From Pseudoxanthomonas mexicana (lineage in GTDB: Bacteria; Pseudomonadota; Gammaproteobacteria; Xanthomonadales; Xanthomonadaceae): a DNA stretch of 64,000 nt. Shown one piece after another: positions 26,680-36,650 of the stretch (its first letter is position 1; every line of letters begins with the position of its first letter). The stretch is from positions 62,001-126,000 of the forward strand of contig NZ_PDWV01000003.1 of the NCBI RefSeq assembly GCF_010093385.1, read 5' to 3'. The notes below the pieces were generated by a model. That model saw only the letters and a list, made by a program, of their open reading frames with translations, had not been told where the DNA came from and searched no databases. Both the position numbers and the translations under genes were made by a program.

Positions 26680-27231
26680 TCAGCCGGGCCAGACCCGTCC
26701 GAACAGCCTCACGTCGTGCAGGCCATCCGGCTTGCGGATCGCGGCCCGCCGGCAGCCTTCCTCGACGAAGCCGTTCTTTTCCAGCACCCGCGCCGACGCC
26801 GGGTTGGTGTCCAGCACATTGGCCTCGACCCTGACCAGCTGGAGCGTGGGGACCACCCAGCCCAGGTAAGCGGCGACCACGCGCGTCATGTGGCCCCGGC
26901 CCCAGTGCTGGCGGCCCAGCCAGTAGCCCAGTTCCGCACCGTGCGCCCTCTCGCCCGCGTGGGGGCGCACCGCAATGCCGCCGCAGGCCTCGCCGTCGAT
27001 CTCGATGGCGAACACGGGGTGACGGAAGTCGACCACGCGGCCGGCGAGGAACGCCTCGCCGTCGGCGCGCGTGTAGGGATGCGGGAAGCGGTCGCTCAGG
27101 CCACGCGGCACCTGCGGATCGTCGGCGTGGCGCAGCAGGGCCGCCAGATCCTCCTGCCGCCATGCGCGCAGCAGGAAGCCGTCGCCCGCGATGCGCACGT
27201 CCGCATGCGGGCGCGCACCGGCCTCAGCCAT
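26680..27231 (-). CDS. GNAT family N-acetyltransferase (RimJ/RimL-like)
   Basis: A 183-residue acetyltransferase: FLLRAWRQEDLAALLRHADD at the start, AELGYWLGRQHWGRGHMTRVVAAY (acetyl-CoA loop), and RVEANVLDTNPASARVLEKNGFVEEGCRR, the pattern of RimJ/RimL-type enzymes acting on protein N-termini or small amines. The ATG at 27231 lies inside the end of the RND pump gene (eight-base overlap), so it is translated from the pump mRNA. A role in drug modification is possible but unproven. Confidence 0.88.
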   Translation of the reverse strand: MAEAGARPHADVRIAGDGFLLRAWRQEDLAALLRHADDPQVPRGLSDRFPHPYTRADGEAFLAGRVVDFRHPVFAIEIDGEACGGIAVRPHAGERAHGAELGYWLGRQHWGRGHMTRVVAAYLGWVVPTLQLVRVEANVLDTNPASARVLEKNGFVEEGCRRAAIRKPDGLHDVRLFGRVWPG

Positions 27232-30200
27232 GACCACCGACGGAGGGCGTTTCCGCCTCCAGCTTGCCCAGTTCATGCGCCACCGCTTCCGGCGAACGCG
27301 TGAACGGAGCCAGCAGCGCGTAGAACGCCGGCACCACGTACAGCGAGAGCAGCGTGGAGAAGGTCACGCCGAAGATCACCACGATGCCGATGGTGGCGCG
27401 GCTGGCCGATCCCGGTCCGCCGGCCAGCACCAGCGGCACCGCACCGACCACGGTGGCGACCGAGGTCATCAGGATGGGGCGCAGGCGCACGCGGGCGGAT
27501 TCGGCGATGGCCTGCGCCACGCTGGCGCCGTCGTCGCGCAACTGGTTGGCGAATTCCACGATCAGGATGCCGTTCTTCGCCGCCAGTCCGATCAGCATGA
27601 CGATGCCGATCTGGCTGAAGAGGTTCAGCGTGCCGCCCGTCACCCACAGGCCGATCAGCGCACCCAGCACCGCCAGCGGCACGGTCAGCATGATCACCAG
27701 CGGATGGATGAAGCTCTCGAACTGGGCGGCCAGCACCAGGTAGACGATCAGCAGCGCCAGGGTGAAGGTCAGCAGGATCGCGCCACCGGCTTCCTGGTAC
27801 TCGCGCGATTCGCCCTTCCAGTCGATCTGCGCGTAGTCGGGCAGTTCCTCGTCCACCACCTGCCGCGTCCACTCCAGCGCCTCGCCCATCGAATAGCCGG
27901 GGGCCAGGCCTGCGCTGATGGTGATGGCGCGCAGCCGGTTGAAGCGGTTGAAGGTGCCGGGCTCGGCGATCTCGCTGAGCGTCACCAGGTTGGACAGCGG
28001 GATGAGCGCATCGTCGCGGCCGCGCACATAGGTGTTCGCCAGGTCCTCGGGGTTGGCACGCTGCTCACGCCCGGCCTGCAGCATGACGTCGTATTCCTCG
28101 CCGCTGTCCACGTAGGTGGTCACCTGGCGCGAACCCATCATGGTTTCCAGCGTACGGCCGATCTCCTGCACCGACACGCCCAGGTCGGCGGCACGGTCGC
28201 GATCGATGTTCACCCGCATCTGCGGACGCGTTTCCTTGTAGTCCGAATCCGGATCCTGGATGCCGGGGTTGGATTCCATCCGCTGCAGGATGCGGTCGCG
28301 CCACTGCGCCAGCTCGGCGTAGTCCGGCCCACCCAGCACCAGCTGGTAGCGCTGGCCGCGGCTGCCGACCAGACCACCCGGCACGTTGGCGCGGGCCTGC
28401 ACGCCGGGCAGCTTGGCGAATTCCCCGCGGAGCTGCTTCACCACGTCGTCAGTGGCGACGTCGCGCTCATGCCAGTCGTGCAGGAACACGATGACCTGGC
28501 CGGTGTGCATGTCCTCGCTGCCACCGAAACCGCGCGGCGTACGCGAGTTGGCGCGGTCGACGGGCTTGTCCTTGCCCACCTGGGCCAGCACGATCTTCTC
28601 GACCTGCTGCATCTGCCCGACCATGTAGTCGAAGCCGGCGCCTTCGGGGCCGTCCACCATCACGAAGAAGCGGCCGCGATCCTCCGCCGGCGCCAGCTCG
28701 CTGGGCACGCGCAGCCCCAGCGCGACGATCGCCACGCCGCACAACGCCATCGCCAGCAGCACCATGCCGAGGATGCGCCTGCCGCTCAGGCCCACCAGGC
28801 GCTCCACCTGCCGGCCATACCCGGTGCTGACGCGGTTGAGGATGCGGTTGGTCCACGCATTGAGCCCGCGCGGCTCGGTATGCGGGCGCACCAGCTTGGA
28901 CGACATCATCGGGGTGAGCGTCAGGGCGACGAAGGCGGAGATGGCCACGGCCGCCGCCAGCGCCACCGACAGCTCGCGGAACAGGCGACCGGTGTTGCCT
29001 TCCATGAAGCCCACCGGCAGGAACACCGCCACCAGCACCGCGGTGGTGGCGATCACCGCGAACGCCACCTGCGCGGTACCGCGGCGCGCGGCGACCAGCG
29101 AGGGCTCGCCCAGATCGGCGCGCCGCTGCACGTTCTCCAGCACCACGATGGCATCGTCGACCACCAGGCCGATGCACAGCACCAGCGCCAGCAGCGTCAG
29201 CAGGTTGATCGAGAAGCCGAACGCATACAGCGCGATGAAGGCCGCCACCAGGCACACCGGCACGGTCACCGCCGGGATCAGCGCCGCGCGCAGGCTGCCG
29301 AGGAACAGCCAGATGACCAGGAACACCAGCACCATCGCCTCGCCCAGCGTCCAGTACACGCGCTCGATGGAGGCCTCGATGAAGGTGGTGCTGTCGTAGG
29401 CGATGAAGATCTCGGTGCCTTCGGGCAGGGTCTTCTGGATGACCTCCGCCTCGGCGCGCGCCGCGCGGGCGACATCCAGCGCATTGGCGGTGGACGTGCG
29501 CACGATGCCCAGCCCCACGTTGGGGACGCCGTTGCTGCGCAGGTAGGAACGGCGTTCTTCCGGGCCCAGTTCCACCTGCGCCACGTCGCCCAGCCGCACC
29601 ACGTACCCGTCCGTACCCTTGCGCAACGGCAGCTGCGCAAACTGTTCCGGACGCTGGTAGCCGCGCTCCACGCGCAGGGTGAAGTCGCGGGTCCTGGATT
29701 CGATGCGGCCGGCCGGCAGTTCCACGTTCTGCGCACGCAGGGCGGCTTCCACGTCGCCGGTGGTCACCCCGCGCGCGGCCATCGCCTCGCGGTCCAGCCA
29801 GATGCGCATCGCATAGCGCTGGCCGCCGCCCAGCTGCACGCGCGCCACGCCGTCCAGCGCGGACAGGCGGTCCAGCACGTAGCGGTCGGCGTAATCGGTC
29901 AGCTCCATCGTGTCCATCACGGTGGAACGCATGTTCAGCCAGATGATCACGTCTGCGTCGGCTTCGACCTTGGAGATCTCGGGCGGGTCGGCCTCGTCGG
30001 GCATGCGGTCCATCACCCGGCTGACGCGGTCGCGCACATCGTTGGCGGCGGCCTCGATGTCGCGGCTGAGGTTGAACTCGATGGTCACGTCGGAGCGGCC
30101 GTTGCGGCTGCTCGACTGGATGGTCTTGATGCCCTCGATGCCGGACAGGCCGTCCTCGAGGATCTGGGTGATGCGCGTCTCCACCACGGCGGCGGACGCG

Positions 30201-30358
30201 CCGGGGTAGTTGACCTCCACCGACACGATGGGCGGGTCGATGTTGGGCAGTTCGCGCAGCGTCAGTCGCAGGAACGACATCACGCCCAGCACGACCAGCG
30301 GCAGGCTGATCACCGCCGCGAAGACGGGCCGCTTGATCGACAGGTCGGAGAGTTTCAT
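27224..30358 (-). CDS. RND efflux pump inner-membrane permease (HAE1 family)
   Basis: A 1044-residue permease with the classical twelve-helix, two-porter-loop plan. It opens LSDLSIKRPVFAAVISL, has the proton-relay aspartates in GLVVDDAIVVLENVQR (membrane helix 4), the duplicate repeat in its second half (LLIVYLVLAAQFESF, GLAAKNGILIVEFANQL), and TPMMSSKL. These features fit hydrophobic/amphiphilic efflux (MexB, MdtB or VexF type) rather than heavy-metal pumps. It lies five bases behind the adaptor gene. No outer-membrane factor is adjacent, so it probably uses a TolC encoded elsewhere. Substrates are unknown. Confidence 0.95.
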   Translation of the reverse strand: MKLSDLSIKRPVFAAVISLPLVVLGVMSFLRLTLRELPNIDPPIVSVEVNYPGASAAVVETRITQILEDGLSGIEGIKTIQSSSRNGRSDVTIEFNLSRDIEAAANDVRDRVSRVMDRMPDEADPPEISKVEADADVIIWLNMRSTVMDTMELTDYADRYVLDRLSALDGVARVQLGGGQRYAMRIWLDREAMAARGVTTGDVEAALRAQNVELPAGRIESRTRDFTLRVERGYQRPEQFAQLPLRKGTDGYVVRLGDVAQVELGPEERRSYLRSNGVPNVGLGIVRTSTANALDVARAARAEAEVIQKTLPEGTEIFIAYDSTTFIEASIERVYWTLGEAMVLVFLVIWLFLGSLRAALIPAVTVPVCLVAAFIALYAFGFSINLLTLLALVLCIGLVVDDAIVVLENVQRRADLGEPSLVAARRGTAQVAFAVIATTAVLVAVFLPVGFMEGNTGRLFRELSVALAAAVAISAFVALTLTPMMSSKLVRPHTEPRGLNAWTNRILNRVSTGYGRQVERLVGLSGRRILGMVLLAMALCGVAIVALGLRVPSELAPAEDRGRFFVMVDGPEGAGFDYMVGQMQQVEKIVLAQVGKDKPVDRANSRTPRGFGGSEDMHTGQVIVFLHDWHERDVATDDVVKQLRGEFAKLPGVQARANVPGGLVGSRGQRYQLVLGGPDYAELAQWRDRILQRMESNPGIQDPDSDYKETRPQMRVNIDRDRAADLGVSVQEIGRTLETMMGSRQVTTYVDSGEEYDVMLQAGREQRANPEDLANTYVRGRDDALIPLSNLVTLSEIAEPGTFNRFNRLRAITISAGLAPGYSMGEALEWTRQVVDEELPDYAQIDWKGESREYQEAGGAILLTFTLALLIVYLVLAAQFESFIHPLVIMLTVPLAVLGALIGLWVTGGTLNLFSQIGIVMLIGLAAKNGILIVEFANQLRDDGASVAQAIAESARVRLRPILMTSVATVVGAVPLVLAGGPGSASRATIGIVVIFGVTFSTLLSLYVVPAFYALLAPFTRSPEAVAHELGKLEAETPSVGGHG

Positions 30359-30363
30359 GGCGC

Positions 30364-31461
30364 TCAGCCCTGGCCGTCGGCGGCCGGGGCATCCGGCTTC
30401 GCCGGGGCCGACGGCGCGGCATCGGCCACCTTCACGCCCGGCCGCAGCTTGCCGGTGCCGTCGATGACGATGCGCTCACCGGCGGCGATGCCCTCGACGA
30501 TCTCGGCCTGGCCATCGCGGCGCACGCCCACGGTCACCGGCGCCTGTTCCACGCTGCCGTCGGCCTTCACCCGGTACACGAACGAATCGCGCCCGACCTG
30601 CACCACCGCGATCTCCGGAATCACCAGCGCCTGCCGCTCGGGACGGAACAGGCGCACGTCCATCAGCATGCCCGGGCGCAGCCTGCGATCTTCGTTCGGG
30701 AACACCGCGCGTACGGTCACCGCGCGGGTGGCCGGGTCGATGCGCGCATCAATCGTTTCGACCTCGCCCTGGAAGGTCTCGCCCGGGTAGGCGGTGGCCG
30801 TGGCGGTGACGGCATTGCCGGTGGCGACGGACGCGAGGGCCGCTTCCGGCACCTGGAAATCCACGTACATGCGCGAGACATCGTCCAGCGTGGCGATGGT
30901 GCTGTTGGCGGTGATCAGCGAGCCGGGGCTGACCTGGCGGATGCCCAGCACGCCGGCGAAGGGCGCGCGCACGCTGCGGTCGCCGATGTCGGCACGCGCC
31001 TGGCGCACGCGCGCAGCGGCGGCGTCGCGCAGCGCCAGCTGGGTATCCAACTGCGAGCGCGCGATCAGCTGCTGGTCGGCCAGCTCCTTCTGCCGGCGGT
31101 ACAGACGCTCGGCTTCGGCATAGGTCGCCTCAGCCTGCACCAGCGCGGCCTGTGCGGCATCGCCCTTCAGCGTGACCAGTACCTGGCCCGCCCGCACCTG
31201 CTGGCCGCTTTCGAAGTGCACGTCCTGCACGATCTCGCTGACCTTGGCGGTCAGGGTGACGGATTCCCGCGCCTTCGCGGTACCCAGCGCCTGCAGCGTG
31301 TCGTTCCACGCCGACGGTTGCACCACGCGCGTGGTCACCGGAATCGGGCGCTCGGCCGCATTGCCGTTCGCCTTCGCCTGCGGCTCCTTCCCGCCGCACG
31401 CGGCGAGCAACAGGAACGGCAGGCAGGCTGCGAAGCAGCGGAATCCGGATCGGCTGAGCAT
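30364..31461 (-). CDS. RND efflux periplasmic adaptor lipoprotein (membrane fusion protein)
   Basis: A 365-residue adaptor with a lipoprotein signal (FLLLAAC, Cys22), lipoyl half-motifs (VSEIVQDVHFESGQQVRAGQVL and SVRAPFAGVLGIRQVSPGSLI) around a short alpha-hairpin of roughly 60 residues, then beta-barrel and membrane-proximal domains. The C-terminus is Ala/Pro-rich. It bridges the pump to an outer-membrane channel. It is the first gene of the pump unit; no regulator is adjacent. The hairpin is short, as in adaptors contacting TolC-type channels tip to tip. Confidence 0.94.
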   Translation of the reverse strand: MLSRSGFRCFAACLPFLLLAACGGKEPQAKANGNAAERPIPVTTRVVQPSAWNDTLQALGTAKARESVTLTAKVSEIVQDVHFESGQQVRAGQVLVTLKGDAAQAALVQAEATYAEAERLYRRQKELADQQLIARSQLDTQLALRDAAAARVRQARADIGDRSVRAPFAGVLGIRQVSPGSLITANSTIATLDDVSRMYVDFQVPEAALASVATGNAVTATATAYPGETFQGEVETIDARIDPATRAVTVRAVFPNEDRRLRPGMLMDVRLFRPERQALVIPEIAVVQVGRDSFVYRVKADGSVEQAPVTVGVRRDGQAEIVEGIAAGERIVIDGTGKLRPGVKVADAAPSAPAKPDAPAADGQG

Positions 31462-31612
31462 GCATCATCCCGTAATCTTCGTTATCCACGCAGTTTAGCG
31501 AGCCTACGCAGCCCGCGCTGGTGCGGATGCGACGGTTCGTGCTGGAAACGCGCCGAAGGGCGTGCGGTGGACACACCCGAGCATGACCAATGACCCTTGC
31601 GGGCCCGCGCGG

Positions 31613-33478
31613 TCAGTCCAGTCCCAGATGAGCCAGCACCTGCAGCGCCATCGTTTCGGGATCGCCCGCGCCGGCATCCAGGTGCAGTTCGGGATGCTCC
31701 GGCGCTTCGTACGGGGAATCGATGCCGGTGAAATTGGGAATCAGGCCCGCCCTCGCCTTCCTGTACAGGCCCTTCACGTCGCGGGCTTCGGCCACGGCCA
31801 GCGGCACGTCGACGAACACCTCGACGAACTCGCCCGCGTCGAACCGCGCGCGCGCCATCCGGCGCTCGGCGCGGAACGGCGAGATGAAGCTCACCAGCAC
31901 GATCAGGCCGGCGTCGGTCATTAGCTTGGCCACTTCGGCGACGCGGCGGATGTTCTCCACGCGATCCTCGTCGGTGAAGCCCAGGTCGCGGTTCAGCCCG
32001 TGGCGCACGTTGTCGCCGTCGAGCAGGAAACTGTGGTAGCCCAGCGCATGCAGGCGCTTGTCGACCAGGTTGGCGATGGTGGACTTGCCTGCGCCGGACA
32101 GGCCGGTGAACCACAGGACCTTGGGCACCTGCCCCTTCTGGCGCGCACGCGCGGCCTTGTCGACATCGACATGCTGCCAGTGCACGTTGCCCGCGCGCCG
32201 CAGGGCGAAGTCCAGCGTGCCTGCCGCTGCGGTACCGTTGTCGTAGCGGTCGATCAGGATGAAGCCGCCCAGCGTGCGGTTGCGTGCGTAGGCTTCGAAG
32301 GGAATGGGCTCATCCAGACTGAGATTGCAGTAGCCCACTTCGTTGAGTTCCAGCCGCTTGGCGGCCAGGTGCTCCTGGGTGTTCACGTCGATGCGGTGCT
32401 TGATCTCGGTGACCGTGGCGGACACGGTACGCGCGCCGATCTTCAGCCAGTAGGGCCGTCCCGGCAGCAGCGGCGCGTCGGACATCCACAGCAGGTGCGC
32501 GGCGAACTGGTCGGCCACTTCGGGCGGATCGCCCGCTGCGGCGATCACATCGCCGCGACTGATGTCGATCTCGTCGACCAAAGTCAGCGTCACCGCCTGC
32601 CCTGCGGTCGCGGACGCGACGTCGCCCTCGGCATCGAGCACGCGGCTCACGCGCGAACGGCGCGCCGACGGCAGCACGATGACCTCGTCGCCGGGCTTCA
32701 CCTGGCCGGCCGCGAGGGTGCCGGCATAGCCACGGAAATTCTGGTGCGGACGGTTCACCCACTGCACGGGCAGGCGCAGGCTGCCGCCGCCCTCCTGGGC
32801 GTCCACCTGCACCTGTTCCAGGTGCTCCAGCAGCGCGGGCCCGTTGTACCAGGGCGTGCGCGTGGAGCGCGAGGACAGGTTGTCGCCTCCCAGCGCCGAC
32901 AGCGGGATGCAGGTGACCTCGGCGATGCCCAGGCGCCGGGCCAGGGCGCGATAGTCGGTGGCGATGCGCGCGAACCCCGCTTCGTCGAAATCGACCAGGT
33001 CTATCTTGTTCACCGCCAGCACCACCTGGCGGATGCCGAGCAGCGAGACGATGTAGCTGTGGCGGTGCGTCTGCGTCAGCAGGCCCTTGCGCGCATCCAC
33101 CAGCACCACCGCCAGGTCGGCGGGGGATGCACCGGTGGCCATGTTGCGCGTGTACTGCTCGTGCCCGGGGCAGTCGGCGACGATGAACTTGCGCTTGTCC
33201 GTGTCGAAGTAGCGGTAGGCCACGTCAATGGTGATGCCCTGCTCGCGTTCGGCGGCCAGACCATCCAGCAGCAGCGCGTAATCGATGCGCTCCCCCTGGG
33301 TGCCGTGCCTGCGGCTGTCCTTCTCCAGCGCGGCCAACTGATCGTCGAACAGCCGCTTGCTGTCGTACAGCAGGCGGCCGATCAGCGTGCTCTTGCCGTC
33401 GTCCACGCTGCCGCAGGTGATGAAGCGCAGCAGCGGCTTGGCTTCGTGCTGCTTGAGGTAATCCGAGATGTCAGACAT
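31613..33478 (-). CDS. cysNC: Bifunctional sulfate adenylyltransferase subunit 1 / adenylylsulfate kinase CysNC
   Basis: A 621-residue fusion. Residues 1 to about 435 are the CysN GTPase, with G1 GSVDDGKST at 23-31, [17 protein letters not shown] and [11 protein letters not shown] hydrolysis drives APS formation with CysD. Residues from about 450 form APS kinase (GLSGAGKST near 459, [29 protein letters not shown]) that makes PAPS. I use the ATG at 33478 (MSDISDYLK); the frame upstream runs through a GTAG repeat and is not coding. The ribosome site GGA directly abuts that repeat. Confidence 0.97.
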   Translation of the reverse strand: MSDISDYLKQHEAKPLLRFITCGSVDDGKSTLIGRLLYDSKRLFDDQLAALEKDSRRHGTQGERIDYALLLDGLAAEREQGITIDVAYRYFDTDKRKFIVADCPGHEQYTRNMATGASPADLAVVLVDARKGLLTQTHRHSYIVSLLGIRQVVLAVNKIDLVDFDEAGFARIATDYRALARRLGIAEVTCIPLSALGGDNLSSRSTRTPWYNGPALLEHLEQVQVDAQEGGGSLRLPVQWVNRPHQNFRGYAGTLAAGQVKPGDEVIVLPSARRSRVSRVLDAEGDVASATAGQAVTLTLVDEIDISRGDVIAAAGDPPEVADQFAAHLLWMSDAPLLPGRPYWLKIGARTVSATVTEIKHRIDVNTQEHLAAKRLELNEVGYCNLSLDEPIPFEAYARNRTLGGFILIDRYDNGTAAAGTLDFALRRAGNVHWQHVDVDKAARARQKGQVPKVLWFTGLSGAGKSTIANLVDKRLHALGYHSFLLDGDNVRHGLNRDLGFTDEDRVENIRRVAEVAKLMTDAGLIVLVSFISPFRAERRMARARFDAGEFVEVFVDVPLAVAEARDVKGLYRKARAGLIPNFTGIDSPYEAPEHPELHLDAGAGDPETMALQVLAHLGLD

Positions 33479-33490
33479 GGTGGATTTCCT

Positions 33491-33563
33491 GTAGGAGCGC
33501 CCCTTGGGCGCGATGCTTTTCTCCACGCCGCGCAAACGCATCGCGGGCATGGCCCGCTCCTAC
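33491..33563. repeat. GTAG-headed REP pair between cysD and cysNC
   Basis: A plus-orientation unit at 33491-33516 (GTAGGAGCG, stem GCGCCC-CTT-GGGCGC) and an inverted unit at 33538-33563 (stem GCGGGC-ATG-GCCCGC then TCCTAC). The outer heads pair, but the inner stems differ in sequence. The repeat's left edge (CTACA on the minus strand) is followed directly by GGA and, eight bases later, the cysNC ATG. Confidence 0.82.
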
Positions 33564-33583
33564 AACGGCGATCACCGGGAACA

Positions 33584-34495
33584 TCAGAAATACCCCTCCA
33601 GCTTCTTCTTCTCCATCGATGCGCCCGGATCGTGGTCGATCACCCGGCCCTGGCGTTCGGAGCTGGTGGTCACCAGCATCTCGGCGATGATCTTCTCCAG
33701 CGAGTCGGCGTCGGAGTCGATGGCACCGGTCAGCGGGTAGCAGCCCAGCGTGCGGAAGCGCACGCGCCGCTGCTGCGGCACTTCGCCCTCGTGCAGCGGC
33801 AGGCGTTCGTCGTCGACCATCAGCAATGCGCCGTCGCGTTCGACGACCGGCCGCTCGGCGGCGAAGTACAGCGGCACCACCGGGATGTGCTCGCGGTAGA
33901 TGTAGAGCCAGATGTCCAGCTCGGTCCAGTTCGACAGCGGGAACACGCGCACGCTCTCGCCGGTGTTGATGCGGGCGTTGTAGAGGTTCCACAGTTCCGG
34001 CCGCTGGTTCTTCGGGTCCCAGCGGTGCTTGTCGTTGCGGAACGAGAACACGCGCTCCTTGGCGCGCGACTTCTCCTCGTCGCGGCGGGCGCCGCCGATG
34101 GCCGCATCGAAGCGGTAATGGTCCAGCGCCTGCTTCAGGCCCTGGGTCTTCATCACGTCGGTGTGCACGGTGGCGCCGTGGGTGATCGGACCGATGTCGC
34201 GGGCGATGCCGTCCGGGTTGATGTGCACGCGCAGGTCCACGCCGGTCTCGGCCGCGCGCCGGTCGCGGAAGGCGATCATCTCTCGGAACTTCCAGCGCGT
34301 GTCCACGTGCAGCAGCGGGATCGGCGGCCGGGCCGGCGCGAACGCCTTCAGCAGCAGGGGCAGCAGCACCGAACTGTCCTTGCCCACCGAATACAGCAAC
34401 ACCGGGTTGCGGAACTCGGCAGCGACTTCCCTGAGGATGTGGATGCTTTCCGCTTCCAGGCGGTCGAGGTGGGACAGGCGGTGTACGGCGGTCAT
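33584..34495 (-). CDS. cysD: Sulfate adenylyltransferase subunit 2 CysD
   Basis: A 303-residue ATP-pyrophosphatase-fold subunit that adenylates sulfate to APS with the CysN GTPase. Motifs: [21 protein letters not shown] (P-loop of the PP-ATPase type), [31 protein letters not shown], and the terminal KKKLEGYF. Length is typical. It is the first gene of the minus-strand cysD-cysNC operon, divergent from cysJ, and is separated from cysNC by a palindromic repeat. Confidence 0.97.
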   Translation of the reverse strand: MTAVHRLSHLDRLEAESIHILREVAAEFRNPVLLYSVGKDSSVLLPLLLKAFAPARPPIPLLHVDTRWKFREMIAFRDRRAAETGVDLRVHINPDGIARDIGPITHGATVHTDVMKTQGLKQALDHYRFDAAIGGARRDEEKSRAKERVFSFRNDKHRWDPKNQRPELWNLYNARINTGESVRVFPLSNWTELDIWLYIYREHIPVVPLYFAAERPVVERDGALLMVDDERLPLHEGEVPQQRRVRFRTLGCYPLTGAIDSDADSLEKIIAEMLVTTSSERQGRVIDHDPGASMEKKKLEGYF

Positions 34496-34697
34496 CGAAG
34501 GGCGCGGCAGGGGTGGAATCCGGACGCGCTAGCCTAACAGGGCTTCGCTTGATGGCCGGGAGGGCCGCCAGTATTCGGCCGCGGGCGCATGCCGGCGAAA
34601 TAAGCGGGCGACATAAGCCCATAACCAGGCGTCCTTTCTGCCCGCGGGAGCGGGTTCCTAACATCGACCATCCCAGTCGCGCCCGTGGGTCCTGCCG
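34496..34697. promoter_or_regulatory. Divergent control region of the cysD-cysNC and cysJ-cysI-cysH operons
   Basis: 202 bases without a gene. It is locally AT-richer and contains CATAAGCCCATAAC at 34612-34625 and an ATAAGC at 34600-34605, resembling ATAAC/TTAT-type half-sites of CysB targets. A TAACAT possible -10 lies near 34662. A CysB-like regulator gene is found at 42531. Exact promoters and operators cannot be fixed by eye. Confidence 0.5.
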
Positions 34698-36566
34698 ATG
34701 TCCGCCACCCAGCCTGTCCTTGCCCCCATCCCCCTTGCGGAGGAGCGGCGGGCGCTGCTGGCCCAGGCGGTGGCCGGCCTGGATGGCGCCAGCCTGTGGT
34801 GGGTCTCCGGCTACGCCGCCGGCCTGGCGCAGGCCCAGCTGGCACCGCAGGCTGCCTCGGCCACCACGTTGCCGAAAGCGATCGCCCCTGCCACCGGCAC
34901 GCAGGCCGCGCAGCGCCTGACCATCGTCTACGGCAGTCAGACCGGCAATGCCCGCCGTGTCGCCGAGGCGCTGTCCCAGCAGGCCGAAGCCGCTGGCCTG
35001 TCGGTTCGCCTGCTCCGCGCCGACGCCTACCCGCAGCGCGAACTGGCCAGCGAGCGCCTGCTCTACCTCGTCATCAGCACCCAGGGCGAAGGCGACCCGC
35101 CGGACGACAGCATCGGCCTGGTCGAGTTCCTGCGCGGCAAGCGTGCACCCAAGCTGCCGGAGCTGAAGTACGCCGTACTCGGGCTGGGCGATTCCAGCTA
35201 TGCCGACTTCTGCGGCATCGCCACCCGCCTGGACGCACGCCTGGCCGAACTCGGCGGCAGCCGGTTGTTCGCCGCCGGGCTGGCGGACCTCGACATCGAG
35301 ACGGTCGCCACCCCTTGGCGCGAGCAGGCGCTGAACCACGCCCGCGACCTGCTGAAAACACCGGCCGCGGCCCCGGCCCCGTTGGCGACCGTCACCCCGC
35401 TGCGTCCGGGCCATGCCGGCGCGTGGTCGCACGAACACCCCTTCCCGGCCGAACTGCTGCTCAACCAGCGCATCAGTGGCCGCGACTTCAAGGGGCCGCG
35501 CTTCGGCCAGCATGGCGCTGCCGACAAGGACGTGCGCCATATCGAGCTGTCGCTGGACGGCAGCGGCCTGCAGTACGAACCCGGCGATGCGCTCGGCGTC
35601 CGCCACCGCAATCCGGCCGCACTGGTCGATGGCGTGCTGGAGGCGTTGAGACTCGATGGCGAGACCGCCGTCAGCGACGGCGGCGACACCCTGCCGCTGC
35701 GCGAGTGGCTGGCCGCGCGCCGCGAGCTGACCCGGCTGTCGCGCCCGTTCCTGGCCACGCATGCGGCGCATGCGCAGGCCGATGAACTGAACGCCCTGCT
35801 CGCGCCGGCACAGAATGCCGCGCTTGCACAGCTGTTCAACACGCACCAGCTGATCGACGTGCTGCGCCGCTGGCCGGCCGGCTGGTCCGCGCAGGAACTG
35901 GTCGCTGCGCTGCGCCCGCTCGCACCGCGCCTGTACTCCATCGCCTCCAGCCGCAAGCGCGTGGGCGAAGAAGCGCACCTGACCGTGGACGTGCTGGGCT
36001 ACGACGCCTTCGGCCATGCGCCCGGCGGTGCCGCCAGCGGCTTCCTTGCCGCACGCGAGGAAGGCGACCAGGTGCCGGTGTACATCGAGGCCAACGAACG
36101 CTTCCGGGTGCCGGCCGACGGCAGCCGCGACATCCTGATGATCGGCCCCGGCACCGGCGTGGCGCCGTTCCGTGGTTTCGTGCAGGAGCGCGCCGAGACC
36201 GGCGCGCGCGGCCGCAACTGGCTGTTCTTCGGTGCCCCGCACTTCAACCACGGCTTCTTCTACCAGAGCGAATGGCAGGACGCGTTGCGCAGCGGCGAAC
36301 TGCATCGCCTGGACTTGGCGTTCTCGCGCGACCAGGCCCGCAAGATCTACGTGCAGGACCGCCTGCGCGAGCGCGGCCGCGAGGTCTACGACTGGCTGCA
36401 GAACGGCGCGCACCTGTACGTCTGCGGCGCCATCGGCATGGGCAAGGACGTGCATGCGGCGCTGCAGTCCATCGTCGCCGAGCACGGCGGCCTGGATGAA
36501 GAGGCCGCGCACGAATACCTGGTGAACCTGCAGACGGAGGGGCGCTACGGGCGCGACGTGTACTGA
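34698..36566 (+). CDS. cysJ: Assimilatory sulfite reductase [NADPH] flavoprotein subunit CysJ
   Basis: A 622-residue diflavin reductase passing electrons from NADPH through FAD and FMN to CysI. The flavodoxin domain starts near residue 74 (LTIVYGSQTGNARRVAEAL); the FAD domain has RLYSIASS; the NADPH part has GPGTGVAPFRGFVQER and ends GRYGRDVY, matching CysJ and its relatives. Length is close to E. coli CysJ. It starts the plus-strand operon. The ATG at 34698 has no strong ribosome site. Confidence 0.96.
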   Translation: MSATQPVLAPIPLAEERRALLAQAVAGLDGASLWWVSGYAAGLAQAQLAPQAASATTLPKAIAPATGTQAAQRLTIVYGSQTGNARRVAEALSQQAEAAGLSVRLLRADAYPQRELASERLLYLVISTQGEGDPPDDSIGLVEFLRGKRAPKLPELKYAVLGLGDSSYADFCGIATRLDARLAELGGSRLFAAGLADLDIETVATPWREQALNHARDLLKTPAAAPAPLATVTPLRPGHAGAWSHEHPFPAELLLNQRISGRDFKGPRFGQHGAADKDVRHIELSLDGSGLQYEPGDALGVRHRNPAALVDGVLEALRLDGETAVSDGGDTLPLREWLAARRELTRLSRPFLATHAAHAQADELNALLAPAQNAALAQLFNTHQLIDVLRRWPAGWSAQELVAALRPLAPRLYSIASSRKRVGEEAHLTVDVLGYDAFGHAPGGAASGFLAAREEGDQVPVYIEANERFRVPADGSRDILMIGPGTGVAPFRGFVQERAETGARGRNWLFFGAPHFNHGFFYQSEWQDALRSGELHRLDLAFSRDQARKIYVQDRLRERGREVYDWLQNGAHLYVCGAIGMGKDVHAALQSIVAEHGGLDEEAAHEYLVNLQTEGRYGRDVY

Positions 36567-36579
36567 CGACCCCGCTGTT

Positions 36580-36638
36580 GTAGGAGCGACGTGAGTCGCG
36601 ATCTGCAACTTTCCGGTCGCGACTCACGTCGCTCCTAC
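36580..36638. repeat. Perfect 22-bp inverted GTAG repeat between cysJ and cysI
   Basis: Arms at 36580-36601 and 36617-36638 are exact reverse complements (GTAGGAGCGACGTGAGTCGC plus two more bases), with a 15-base loop. Each arm also holds its own small GCGAC-GTGA-GTCGC stem. The structure starts 13 bases after the cysJ stop and ends 12 bases before the cysI ATG, close to or over the ribosome site. Confidence 0.92.
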
Positions 36639-36650
36639 AGTGGAATACCC

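Noticed and set aside
27191-30790. A 1199-codon open frame on the plus strand opposite the RND pump and adaptor genes
   Set aside because: It is the antisense shadow of clear pump genes in GC-rich DNA. It has His/Gln/Arg-rich low-complexity sequence and no family motifs.
32000-34537. An 845-codon open frame on the plus strand opposite cysNC and cysD
   Set aside because: Antisense shadow with biased composition; the minus-strand genes are unambiguous.
33471-36608. A 1045-codon open frame on the minus strand across cysJ and cysD
   Set aside because: It spans both strands of well-recognised cys genes and their control region, and has no domain signature; a shadow frame.
36580-36638. The cysJ-cysI palindrome as a rho-independent terminator
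   Set aside because: No T-run follows either arm, and cysI must be expressed with cysJ. A REP element fits better.
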